A stretch of DNA of 64,000 bases. Source: Escarpia spicata. Taxonomy: Eukaryota; Annelida; Polychaeta; Sabellida; Siboglinidae. Location of the stretch: assembly GCA_963995525.1 (NCBI GenBank), contig OZ023208.1, forward strand, positions 22,460,120 through 22,524,119, written 5' to 3'. This document shows, piece by piece, positions 47,583 to 57,690 of the stretch. The notes below the pieces were generated by a model. It was not told the origin of the DNA. It worked only from the letters and a program-made list of their open reading frames with translations, and ran no database searches. The number at the start of each line of letters is the position of its first letter. The first letter of the stretch is position 1. A program made the position numbers and the translations under genes.

Positions 47583-49420
47583 TGTCATCATCATCATCAA
47601 TAAGTTTATTTTCCAACACATAATACAGATTATAGTAACAAAGACAGTTTAGTGTATACTGAATAATTATCTGATATGTTCATATACCCCTATTACACTG
47701 TTTCGTAATTGAATAATTGTGATAACTTATATACAGCTGTTAGTGTTTATATCAGTCAACTGTAACATAAGTAATTTTAGCTATACTACTAAGTAATACA
47801 GTAATAGTAAGTGTAATACTAATAATGGAGAGTTTAACATACGTAATTGTATCAGAATAATACTTTGTATGTAAACTGTTACTCCAGAAAATCATACAGT
47901 AATATCATATTTGCTAATCATATAAGTTTTTAAGTGATTAACAAATGAGCAAAAATTTGGCACTTTTGTAATGTTGACAGGTAATGAATTCCAAATTTTT
48001 ACACCTTAAATTGACAGACACCGTGATTTGACATTAGTCCTCACACACTGACGTACATATTGACATTCTGATCGAGAAGAATATAATGTGGTGTTTTTGG
48101 TAAACAGGCTTTGTACATTGACAGGTATTGGCATATTGTTAAAGGTCTTAAACAGAATTGACTGGATCTTCAAATCTACCAAGTCTTTAAATTTCAATAT
48201 TCGATATCGGTGAAATAACACACTAGTGTGACACAATCTGTTGACACCACACATTAATCTAACCACCCTTTGTTGTAGTATAGTAATACAGTATACAGTG
48301 GTACTATATGTGGTTCCCCAAATTTCACAGCAATAAGTAAGTATTGATAAAAACAGTGAATAAAATAGTGTAAATAGGTTAGTCTAGAAAGGTTAGTCTT
48401 GACACAATTTATATGGTTTTTCCAATCCAGCTTTTCGTCAATCAAAACTCCAAGGAATTTTGTCTTATTAACCCTGGCAATTTGATTATTGTGAATTATA
48501 ATATCTAGGTCACAATTTAATTTACAGTTACCAAAGATTATGTAGTTTGTTTTGATACATTCAATGACAGTTTATTTAGAGTGAACCGTGTATACAGTTT
48601 ATCCAGTTCACGATTTACAACCCTTGTAAGATTGAGTATATTTTCATCAGAGTACAATATGTATATCGATTGTGACACATTAGTTAAGACATTTGTGCTA
48701 ATATGAGACCTTAGATGACTTGCTACAACCTTTTTTTAGTATTTTGGAAATAAAGCTGAGGTTAGAAATAGGCAGAGATGACTTCTTAAGAAGTGGTGTG
48801 ACATGGGCGTATTTGAAATCATCAGGAAAACAGCCAGAACAAAATGATGCATTTATAATATTTGTTATAGGTCTAATTAGTGTATCGAGACAAGCTTTTA
48901 GCAGTATTTTTGGAAATGGATAAAATGCACAAGATTTATTTGGGGAGGACATACTTATTTTTCTAACTTCAACAACTGTTGCTGGTTCAAATGATACAAG
49001 TAGAGAATTTACTTGTGGAAAGTCCACACTGACATTACGTAAATTATGATGTGGAAAAGCAAAACGAATAATACTTATTTTATTCTTCAAATGACTAGAG
49101 AACGAATCACATAGAGACTTAATTGACACATGATCAGGTAGCGATGGAGTAGGCCGTCTGTGTAGAATGTTATTGATGCAGTTCCACAACTGACGCGGGT
49201 TATCAAACTTATTTATGACCATATTCGTATAATAATATGATTTAGCTTTGGCCATTTATCTGTTACAGTGGTGACATTGCTTAGAATAGCGCGACCTGCC
49301 TAATGGCGAGCGCGATTTGCGCCATACAAGCTCTAAATAACGACGACGCCTTTTAGATAGTATAGTTTCGGAAGTCATCCATGGAGCCGGTGGCCTTTCC
49401 GACACACATTTGGATTTTTA
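47583..49420 (-). mobile_element. LINE F: internally deleted non-LTR element
   Basis: The 3' end on the - strand finishes in ATGATGATGATGA (47583-47600). At 48266-48006 a frame reads RILKFKDLVDLKI, FKTFNNMPIP and SLFTKNTTLYSSRS, the post-RT end. At 48445-48254 it reads DEKLDWKNHINCV. At 49255-48698 it reads PRQLWNCINNILHRR, NKSCAFYPFPKILLKACLDTL and GCFPDDFKYAHVTPLLKK, the start of RT. At 49390-49290 it reads RRRYLELVWRKSRS. Almost all of the RT palm between about 48700 and 48450 is missing, so it is dead. Confidence 0.8.
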
Positions 49421-49444
49421 ATATATAGGTGCATGTTTGTTAAG

Positions 49445-49810
49445 TAATGCATTGAATTTTATTTATTCCAAATGCACCGTATGTGTCCAAAACAAATTCT
49501 AAGATTTAAAATTACTCAAATATGTCATCTGACAGCAAAGATGTGGCAATAATTATGTTGTACTAAGATCTATATGACAGAATTGATCGACAGTAAATAT
49601 ATGACAAGATAGTCAACGTAGAAAACCGGTGGTAAACAAATTGCAATCTGTTCCAAGTGAAACCTTAGTTTGCCTGGACTAATTGTGAAAGATCTAGAGC
49701 AGTAGTACATTCGGTATTCACTGTATCAGCATGTCCTAGGTAATGGCGAACGGACACTGTACTGGTCCGAGTCCAGAGCACTCGTCAGCATGGAGGCAGT
49801 AACACGTCAC
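49445..49810. repeat. Dispersed repeat, partner of 56715-57060
   Basis: TTTTATTTATTCCAAATGCA, TTTAAAATTACTCAAATATG, TGTTGTACTAAGATCT and GGTAATGGCGAACGGACACT occur in the same order in both places. The copies differ by small changes and by an insertion of about 100 bp at 56856-56965. No coding potential is seen. Confidence 0.7.
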
Positions 49811-49839
49811 ATTTACATTACATAATTTTATTTTTAGCA

Positions 49840-52120
49840 TGCGGGCCGCAGGCCAATGTGTTCAGTCGAACAGCACCATGCAGTGGCGAAGAATGACATA
49901 ATTATGACAAGAGAAAAGCTGATACATCGCAGGCGTCCAACACTTTTCCTTTCAGTTGTTTCTTCAATTTTCTGCCCCACATAATGCTCCTGCTTGCACC
50001 CTCCTCTATATTTCTTTACTACTCCTTCCATCTTCACACACTGTACCGCTCAGGTATACGAAGCTGTTCACTTGTTTAATGGTCTCTCCGTCAACAAGTA
50101 CATGCAGATATACCTCCTGTTCACCTATCCACATTACTTCAATCTTCTCCAGATTCATTCGGAGGCCGTGTTTTCTGAAGGTGTTACTCCATTCTTGCAA
50201 TTCTTTTTGTAGTTCCTCTTTGTTATCAGCCACCACTGCTAGGCCGTCTGCATACAGTATATTCTTAAGTTCTTCCTGCTCCGATATCTTTCCACTGATC
50301 AGGTTCATCACCATAATGAAAAGCAGGATACTCAAGGCACTTCCCTGTCCGAGTCCTACTTCCACTACAAATTGTTCCGATGTTTCTCCTTCGACTCTCA
50401 CTACCGCTGTTGTCTCCTTATACATTTCCTCCACCATTCTGACTTCTGCTTCTCCAACCTCCATCCATCTCATGATTGCAAATGCGAGTTCTCTCGGCGC
50501 GGTGTCAAATGCCTTTTCCAGATCTACAAAACCCGATTGCTACACCCTTTAAAAATTATCTCTTCTTCTCGATAATTTGTTTGATAGCAAAAAATCCATC
50601 ATCTGTTCCTCTCCCTTTCCTAAATCCCGACTGATTCTCTCCGATTTGGCACTCCACTATAAGCCTCATCCTAGCATCCAGTATTCTTTCCAACAATTTC
50701 AGGACTTGGCTCAGTAATGTGATGGCTCTGTATCTCCCTGTGTCATGGGTGTCTCCTTTCCCCTTCCATATCGGCACAATCACTCCTCTATGCCACTCTG
50801 CTGGTATCTCTTCTGCTGTGAAGCACACATTAAACAGCCTCGTCAGCAACTTGATTCCAAGTAGTCTGTTTGCTTTCACCATTTCCACTGAGAGTTCATA
50901 CACTCCTACAGCCTTTTCGGTTTTCATCTTCTTTACATCATCTTTCTTCTTCTGTTTTGTCCTCACCTCCAGCTCTCTCCATACAGTATGAGGTATCTCT
51001 ATCTCATATTCTCCCTCCGGATTTAGTACTTTCTTGAAGTACTCCTCCCAAACACTCAGCACTTGTTTTGCTCCAGTGACCAGTGTCACGTCGTTTTTCT
51101 TCATTGCTGATGTTCGAATAGTATCTCTGCTATATTCGTCTCTGGCAAGTTTGAAGATCAGTTTTCCCCTCTATCTCCTTCAATCCTATCACATAGTTCC
51201 TGCTGTTTTTCATCTCTTGCTTTAGCAACCGCCTTATTTGCTGCCTTCTTATTCTCCCGGTACTTCTGCATCAGCCTTGTCGTTTCTTCATCACTCGCTT
51301 CTTCCAAACACTTCAGTGCCTCCTTTTTTCGTATTGCTTGTTTAACTTCCTAGTTCCACTACCTGGTTCTTTCTTCTTCCGGCTTTGTGTGGGTTTTCCA
51401 GATGTCCGGCTACACATCTCCTCAGTCGTTCTAACAAATCCTTCCTGAAGTGCTTTCCACTCTGATTCCACATCCTACCTTTGTTCTTGGAGTAGCCTGA
51501 ACTTCCTTTCTACTTCGGTTTTGTATTGGGCCATCACTTTGCCTTCACATTTCCACCATTTGATTATCTGTCTTTGTTTCCTCCTCTGTTTGCCTCTTCC
51601 TATCCACATTTCATAAACCAATGGTTTATGTTGGCTCGTTATGTGCTCTCCTGCCAAAACTCTGCAGTCCCAAACCTTGCTCAATTGGCTGCTTCTAACA
51701 ATCAGCAGATCTATATATGTTCTGTTGTTTCCACTTCTGTACGTGATCTTGTGTGAATCCCTCTTCTTGAAGACGTATGTCTCCTTCCTGTATGTGCATC
51801 TGGATCACCTGCCACAAACAACATTGTCTCCGGCTCCACATGCCCAATAATTTCTTCCAGGTTGTTTCGGAATGCACCTTGTCTTCTCGAGTTCCCCCAG
51901 TCTATTGTGCGTAGCCCGATTGTACACATCATCTCTCCTCCAACTAACATCCACACTGCAATTATCCTGCTTTCCCATCGTTCCACCCTGATGACTTCCT
52001 TGCTGTATTCCTCCTTCACAATCACTCCCACTCCATTCGTCCTTCCATCTCCCCCTGCATGCAGCATCTTAAACCCTTCTCCCAGATCCACTGCCCGGTC
52101 CCCTTTCCACTTGGTTTCTT
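49840..52120 (-). mobile_element. RTE-like LINE G, main part (degenerate)
   Basis: On the - strand the endonuclease starts at about 52120 with ETKWKGDRAVDLGEGFK, then NGVGVIVKEEYS and FVAGDPDAHTGRR (D in place of the usual DFN). Pre-RT and RT follow at 51104-50556: EYFKKVLN, MKTEKAVGVYELSVEMVKA, LTRLFNVCFTAEEIPAEW, GRYRAITLLSQVLKLLERIL and QSGFRKGRGTDD. The catalytic palm at 50473-50006 reads GQGSALSILLF and LYADGLAVVADN, where YADG replaces YADD. Several frame breaks exist. The 5' continuation lies at 55763-56330, separated by the Gypsy insertion. Confidence 0.88.
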
Positions 52121-52125
52121 GTACC
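52121..52125. repeat. Target-site duplication (left), GTACC
   Basis: Five bases flank the left LTR and match 55763-55767 beyond the right LTR. Such 5-bp duplications are made by Gypsy integrases. Confidence 0.9.
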
Positions 52126-52295
52126 TGTATGATTGCTGCTTTTAAATGAAACACACCATTTATCAGACTGAACGAAACATGGCCGTCGTTCATTATCTCC
52201 TCCGACCAGCACCGGAGAAATCCGAAGTCAACGGGATCCGTCCGTAATACATAGGCTACGTATGTATATAACATGCAGGAAGCGGCTATATTACA
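52126..52295 (-). repeat. 3' LTR of the Gypsy element
   Basis: It is 170 bp. As printed it reads TGTATGATTGCTGC ... GGCTATATTACA. It differs from the other LTR by a few substitutions and small indels (CACACC versus CACC; ATAGGCTACG versus ATAGCTAGGCTACG). Confidence 0.93.
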
Positions 52296-52459
52296 TCCCT
52301 CTCTACCTTGATTACTTAGTCACATTTGTTAATTAAAGGAACATTGAACTGCAATAAAGTTTGTGACACGGATTCCTAATAAGTGTTCGTTGTGAAAAGT
52401 GGTCGTTGTGAAAACAGATGAACGCACAAACATGCCATGTTATTTAACTGAACACTTAA

Positions 52460-53149
52460 GGTAGGTAGTTTGGATTAAAAAAGAGATTTTTTTTAAAAAG
52501 GACTTTCTTTGCTATTTATGTAGTTTCATATCCTTACCTCAATATGCAGTTACTATATTAGCTGAAAAAGTAATACAAAGTGGCAATATTAAGGTTTCTT
52601 CGGATGGCTTTTGGCAGAATTTGGTTATAAAAATTACCTTATCATCGTTTTCTCGGAATACCATTTTTGCTGTGAGTACTTAAAGTTGCTGCGCTCTAGT
52701 AGAATAAATACTGGGTATAACTGCAAAACATTTTGCACCGCAGTGCCTAATGAGTATATCTATAGCATGAATTCAAAGAAATCATAATATATTTAATGGT
52801 TTCTGAATTATAGGCGTTAATTTTGTTAAAAAGTTACACAAAATAGGTTTTCTCAACAAAAAATCTGTTTTCACGTAAACAACACAACATATCTGATTTC
52901 TGTGGTATTCATGCAGTAGATATGCATAACAGTAATCCCTGTGCTAATTTACTTGAATACGTTTTTGGATAGAGCACGGCAAAAAATACCTAATTTTCCC
53001 TATTATGGCGGCCATATTGGATACCTAATTTGCATAATTTATGCGAAACATGAAAAAAACCTTAACTATGTTGGTATGTATCTGCATACCAAATATGGTT
53101 GATCTGTGTTGAAAACTAAAGATTTTTGGTGGAATCCATACTACCTACC
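52460..53149. mobile_element. MITE with TTAA flanks inside the Gypsy element
   Basis: Terminal inverted repeats match 16 of 17 bases: GGTAGGTAGTTTGGATT at 52460, and the reverse complement of the right end reads GGTAGGTAGTATGGATT. Both are flanked by TTAA (52456-52459 and 53150-53153). It is 690 bp, AT-rich and non-coding. TTAA duplications point to piggyBac- or Kolobok-type mobilisation; which of the two is not decided. Confidence 0.85.
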
Positions 53150-53159
53150 TTAACTAGAT

Positions 53160-53250
53160 AACGGATATGAAGGGCAGCGATCCGCCTACACCCTTATATC
53201 GTGTAACTAACTATATCTAGAACGGGCAGTGATCCGCCTACACCCAATTT
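53160..53250 (-). repeat. Short direct duplication after the Gypsy pol frame
   Basis: GGGCAGCGATCCGCCTACACC at 53174 and GGGCAGTGATCCGCCTACACC at 53225 are direct copies about 50 bp apart, just beyond the pol stop. Confidence 0.7.
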
Positions 53251-54761
53251 CTAGATTTGCTCGATTAAGCGCTGTCGCTTCTTTCGAGCTCGTTGTGGAC
53301 GGACAGCTTGCAGAGCAGGTGGCTTAAGCACCTCTTCGTCATCGTGACGGGTCTCAGACGACTCATCATCTGTTGGCGGGTCGTTGTCCGCAGCTGTGTC
53401 CTCGGGATGATGTCGTGCGATTTCATCGGGCGACAAGCCTCGCACGCGACGGAACTTAGACACATTTCGCGTCACCGTGGACCCATCACCACGCACGGCG
53501 GTGACCATTGGTCCTTTCATTGCACCGACGATGAGCGGTGTCGGTGCGAACGGAGTAGAGAGTTTGTTCACTCTAGGCCGCTGTACAAGCACAACCTCTC
53601 CCATTTGTAGGTTCACATGTGAAGCGTGTGCACGCTCGTCTGAGTACTCTTTCATTCTCGCTTTTGCACGACTTCATCTTCTGGGTGCACGCTCTGAAGC
53701 GTTGGCAGCTCAGGTAGCTTAGTTCTTGGTTCTCGACCAAACAGTAGTCGGTGAGGTGTGAACAGCGTAGAACTATGCGGAGTAGATCGATAGTTTCGAA
53801 GAAACTGCTGCAGTTCGCGACGCCAGTTGCGATGTTGAATGATGGCTGAACGTACTGCCTTCATCATCGGCTTGTTGAAGTTCTCCACTTGTGCATTCGC
53901 CATCGGCCATAGCGGTGTGATTTTGCGGTGACGGACGCCACACGACTGCAAAAACTGTGACCACGCATTACTCTGGAATGGTGGGCCATTGTCCGACTTT
54001 ATCGTTTCTGGATATCCGTACATGGCAAAAATGGACTCCATGATCGGCATAACTGTCTCTACACTGGTGCTTCTGGTCACGTGAACGACTGGATATTTTG
54101 AATATTCATCTGTGACGCAGAGTAAATATTCGCCTGTCGGCATTGGGCCGCAGAAATCAATGCTCAAATTGATCCACGGGCCTCGCGGTAGAGTAATGTT
54201 TAATGGCTCCATCTGGCGGCGGTTGGAGTTTGCAACACACAGAATGCAACCCATGACGACTGCTTCCGTTTCTTTGTCGACGCCTGGAAACCACACTTTG
54301 CTTCTGATCAGAGCTTTGGTCTTGCAGATGCCCTGATGACCCTCATGTGCCAACTGTATGACACGACTGCGAAGTGCTGTCGGGATGACAATGCGAGAAT
54401 CTCGTAGCAGAAAGTCTCCATTTTCTCCCACTGTCAGTTCATCCCTCACTTTCCGGAATGCAGCAATGTCAGCTGACTCGTTGTTAGCTGTGTCATGCCA
54501 ACGACCTGTGCGGATGACCTCGATGACCTTGTTTAAGGTCGCGTCTTGTCTTGTGTGCACCTTAATTTCGTCAAGGGTGACGGCATTTGACGTAGAGCTG
54601 TCAGCAATGTGATTGATGAAGTCCTCAGCCATACGCTGCGCTTGGCTGACTTTTGTTGCTGGACTGACTGGCTGTGCACGTTTCTTTTGCCACGTCTGTG
54701 AGCTGCGCTGTGACTGCTGCCTTGGTTTGCTTCGGCACATGACAGCGAAATGTCCACGCAC
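53251..54761 (-). pseudogene. Gypsy pol remnant: integrase and C-terminal tail, one frameshift
   Basis: Two frames (54761-53652 and 53655-53251) together give the integrase that inserts retrotransposon cDNA. The zinc-binding part holds AHEGHQG and a C-x2-C pair (MGCILC). The catalytic core has DFCG, SDNGPPF and VENFNK; 35 residues separate the second Asp and the Glu, a DD35E core. FLRNYRSTPHSST and LLFGREPRTKLPELP follow, then a basic GPMVTAVRGDGS tail. A single-base shift near 53665 breaks the frame. Upstream, the frame runs directly from the zinc knuckles into a serine/glutamine-rich linker with no protease, RT or RNase H. Confidence 0.9.
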
Positions 54762-55588
54762 TCCACATTTGTGACACTCTTTATCACGTGTGCACTTGCA
54801 TTCGTCACTTGTATGGCCCTGTAAGCCACAGCGAGTACACCGATCGTGACGTTGCCGAGTGTTAGATTGTCTGTTGACCGGTTTACGAGTGTGCGCGTTT
54901 CTTGTCTATCTGTGCGTTTCGAATGGTATGCGTGCTGACCTGTTGAATGCAGCATACACTGTGTTGTTTGCTGTGCCACGAGCCATGTCTTTAGCCTGGC
55001 GTTCTGACGATTCTCTCGTTTACGCTATCTCAATCGCCCGGTTTAGCGTGAGATCTTTTCCTGCGGCCAGGAGTTTGGTACGCAACGAATCAGAGCGACA
55101 CCGATCGATTACTTGATCTCTGATGTACTCATCGACATTGTTCCCGTAATCGCATGACGATGCCAGCTGTCGTAACCGTGTTACGAACTGCCCGACGGTT
55201 TCGCCTTCATGCTGTTCAGCGCGATGAAACGTGCCTGTTGACTGTTGTACGGGACGTTTGATTTAGGCGTGACATAGTCCGTCAGTAGTTCTTTTGAAAC
55301 GACGACGACGTACCTGTTTCTGTTTCTGGGAATGTATCCTGTACGCCTTCGCCCGCGGTGTGTAATAGCAAATCACGTTTTTGCTTGTCATCTGTGCATC
55401 CTGACGCACTGGCCATCCTGTCAAAGTTTCGTATCCACTTTTTCCAACGTTCAGCCGTTGTTGAAGGCTCGTTTTGTGCATCGAAGGGCGGTAAGTTGGG
55501 CCACATTGATCGGAACAGCCATGTTGATTCGGTACGGTAGGCGGTTGCTTACTTGTAGGCTTAGCAGGTTCGCTTAATTCTCGTCGCC
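54700..55588 (-). pseudogene. Gypsy gag remnant with two zinc knuckles
   Basis: Broken frames from 55588 read LPPFDAQNEPSTTAERWKKW, FDRMASASGCTDDKQKRDLL and LLHTAGEGVQDTF, the usual gypsy gag start. Near 54850-54730 two CCHC boxes are seen: CTRCGLQGHTSDEC and CHKCGVRGHFAVMC. Several frame changes lie between, so gag is dead. Confidence 0.85.
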
Positions 55589-55590
55589 AT

Positions 55591-55762
55591 TGTATGATTG
55601 CTGCTTTTAAATGAAACACCATTTATCAGACTGAACGAAACATGGCCGTCGTTTATTATCTCCTCCGACCAGCACCGGAGAAATCCGAAGTCAACGGGAT
55701 CCGTCCGTAATACATAGCTAGGCTACGTATGTATATTACATGCAGGGAGCGGCTATATTACA
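55591..55762 (-). repeat. 5' LTR of the Gypsy element
   Basis: It is 172 bp, matching 52126-52295. The TGTAATATAGCC start (- strand) follows the duplicated target. Confidence 0.93.
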
Positions 55763-56330
55763 GTACCCCCAGCACAGACAGTTGCCGCCTCTTCATTAGC
55801 TCCACCACCTCCACTCGTTTCCCCGTCATTGCTCCCACATTGAGAGTGGCAAACCGGACTTCGTATGAGAGTCGATGCCGGCTGTTCGACCCTCCAGGTC
55901 TACGCTGATTTCTTGCTGGTGCCTGGGTCCCAGCGAGTCGGTTCCCCCGCACGCGGTAGCCAATCTTGTAATTACTAAGTGACAGCATATAATTTAGGTA
56001 ATTTATTCGAGCCACGTAATTTTTACGTGGCGCTGCCAATGCTGACCCATGTGGTGGGTTTGTCTTCCGGGTTTTCCTTCCCGTAGGTCAATGTCATGAC
56101 TATTGGACTTGATCTGCCCATGGTTTGAAGTCAGAGTTTTCCTTCTCCTATATAGACCCACTGCCTGTCAATGCTAATGAGTTGATTTTACCCAGGTTTT
56201 AAATCAGAGTTGTCCTTCTCCTAGATCCCTAGCATGTTAGCCTGGGGCCGCAAGGTACCACAAGAAGATCATGCTATAGTCTTGTCAAGCAGGAGAGGCT
56301 TGCGCATTCAATCATGTCCCTTTTCGCGGC
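55763..56330 (-). mobile_element. RTE-like LINE G, 5' part
   Basis: On the - strand a frame reads GGSNSRHRLSYEVRFATLNV, then GAMTGKRVEVVELMKRRQLS, the N-terminus of an APE-type endonuclease. It stops at the Gypsy LTR at 55767. The upstream 5' region to about 56330 includes two CAGAGTT-TCCTTCTCCTA words 65-70 bases apart and CGCGGCTTCGCCCCTATGAGG. The rest of this LINE continues at 52120. Confidence 0.85.
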
Positions 56331-56431
56331 TTCGCCCCTATGAGGGGGCTATAGATGGCGGTCGCAGCTGAAAGCGAGAGCAAGAAGCGCATGCACTACA
56401 AGCTACTCACTACACTGCGACACTACACACG

Positions 56432-56609
<178 letters not shown>

Positions 56610-56714
56610 GTGCTCACACCACACTGTCATATACGACATAAAAAATATGGCAAGCTATTGAGTGTTGGCGACTATATTATATAGAATTTATGCAAATTAA
56701 CTACTCACCCATAT

Positions 56715-57060
56715 TCACATTTTTATTTATTCCAAATGCATCGTATATGTCAAAAATCAATTCTAGAATTTAAAATTACTCAAATGTGTCATTTGACAAC
56801 AAAGATATGGCAGTATGTTGTACTAAGATCTGTATGACAGAATTGACCGGCAGTGGTGCTGAAGCTCCGGTAGCCCCTCCAATATTAATTTCGTTCCCGC
56901 GCCACTGGCAATACCCGTTTGGAAACCCCCTAATATGTCAATCCTGGGTGCGCCCCTGCAAATCGTCGTAGGTAATGGCGAACGGACACTGTATACTGGA
57001 ATTGTGGTTCGAGTCACTAACGTGTGGTCCGAGTCCATTACTTCGCCACAGTAATCGTTA
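56715..57060. repeat. Dispersed repeat, partner of 49445-49810, with inner insertion
   Basis: Same word order as the 49.4-kb copy. An extra block at about 56856-56965 (AGCCCCTCCAATATTAATTT ... CCTGGGTGCGCCCCTGC) interrupts it and may be another small element. Confidence 0.65.
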
Positions 57061-57690
57061 GAACGGGTATTACAATATTATGTACAGCCGAAGAGGAAGT
57101 AGCGTTGCCAGTTGGCGATGAAAGAAAACATGCCATTTCAGGAACTTGAGAAAGGCGCAAAGCTCTAGGAGTGTTTTAGTTAGAATGATTAATCGCAGCC
57201 ATAGTCTGGACTAGTTTGTGACATTAAGATATCAAATGAAAGATCAGTAGATGTTTGGACAGTATATGGGAGTCGTGACGAACCAAAATACACCCGTGAG
57301 AACCGTGTCAGTGACGCATTGATGACGGGTGGTTCCTTCAAATTTCAAGGCTTCATCGCGACTGTCAGTGCCAGGACAGTGGCATCAAACTTTCCGTTGT
57401 GTCGCCTTATCGCTACAGAAAACTAAAACCTGTCTAGCTATGCGTAACTACACAATTGAATACATCTGTGCATTATAGAAGTTGAAGGATTTTGAAGTTC
57501 ACTGTGTCCTTAATTTGGCTTCATTCCTTCAATCAACTTTGACTTTGTCTTTGCCGTTTCAACAGCAAAGTTGACAGAAGAAAATAGCTGTAATATAGGC
57601 CCAGAAAGTTGAGACCAAAGGCCCTATCAACCATATAATAAGGCCTATTTGTACAACTGCAAGTAGCCATCGTCCTGTATTCTTGCCAGT
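57061..57690 (+). other. Region upstream of SPTLC1
   Basis: No transposon or exon was recognised. The SPTLC1 promoter and 5' UTR should lie here, but no TATA box or CpG cluster stands out. Confidence 0.4.

Larger units (their letters stand above)
52126..55762 (-). mobile_element. Gypsy-type LTR retrotransposon, internally deleted
   Basis: Two LTRs (52126-52295 and 55591-55762) both start TG and end CA and are flanked by the duplicated GTACC. On the - strand, order after the 5' LTR: a TGGCGACGAG primer-binding-like site beginning one base inside, a broken gag, two CCHC zinc knuckles, integrase, a chromodomain-less tail, a purine tract AGGTAGAGAGGGA next to the 3' LTR. Protease, RT and RNase H are missing. 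A MITE (52460-53149) lies between the pol end and the 3' LTR. The element sits inside the endonuclease frame of LINE G. Confidence 0.93.

Noticed and set aside
53251..54761. Possible domesticated integrase gene (GIN-like) of the host
   Set aside because: It lies between matching LTRs with a target-site duplication, has a frameshift and sits beside gag knuckles, so it is an ordinary decayed Gypsy copy.
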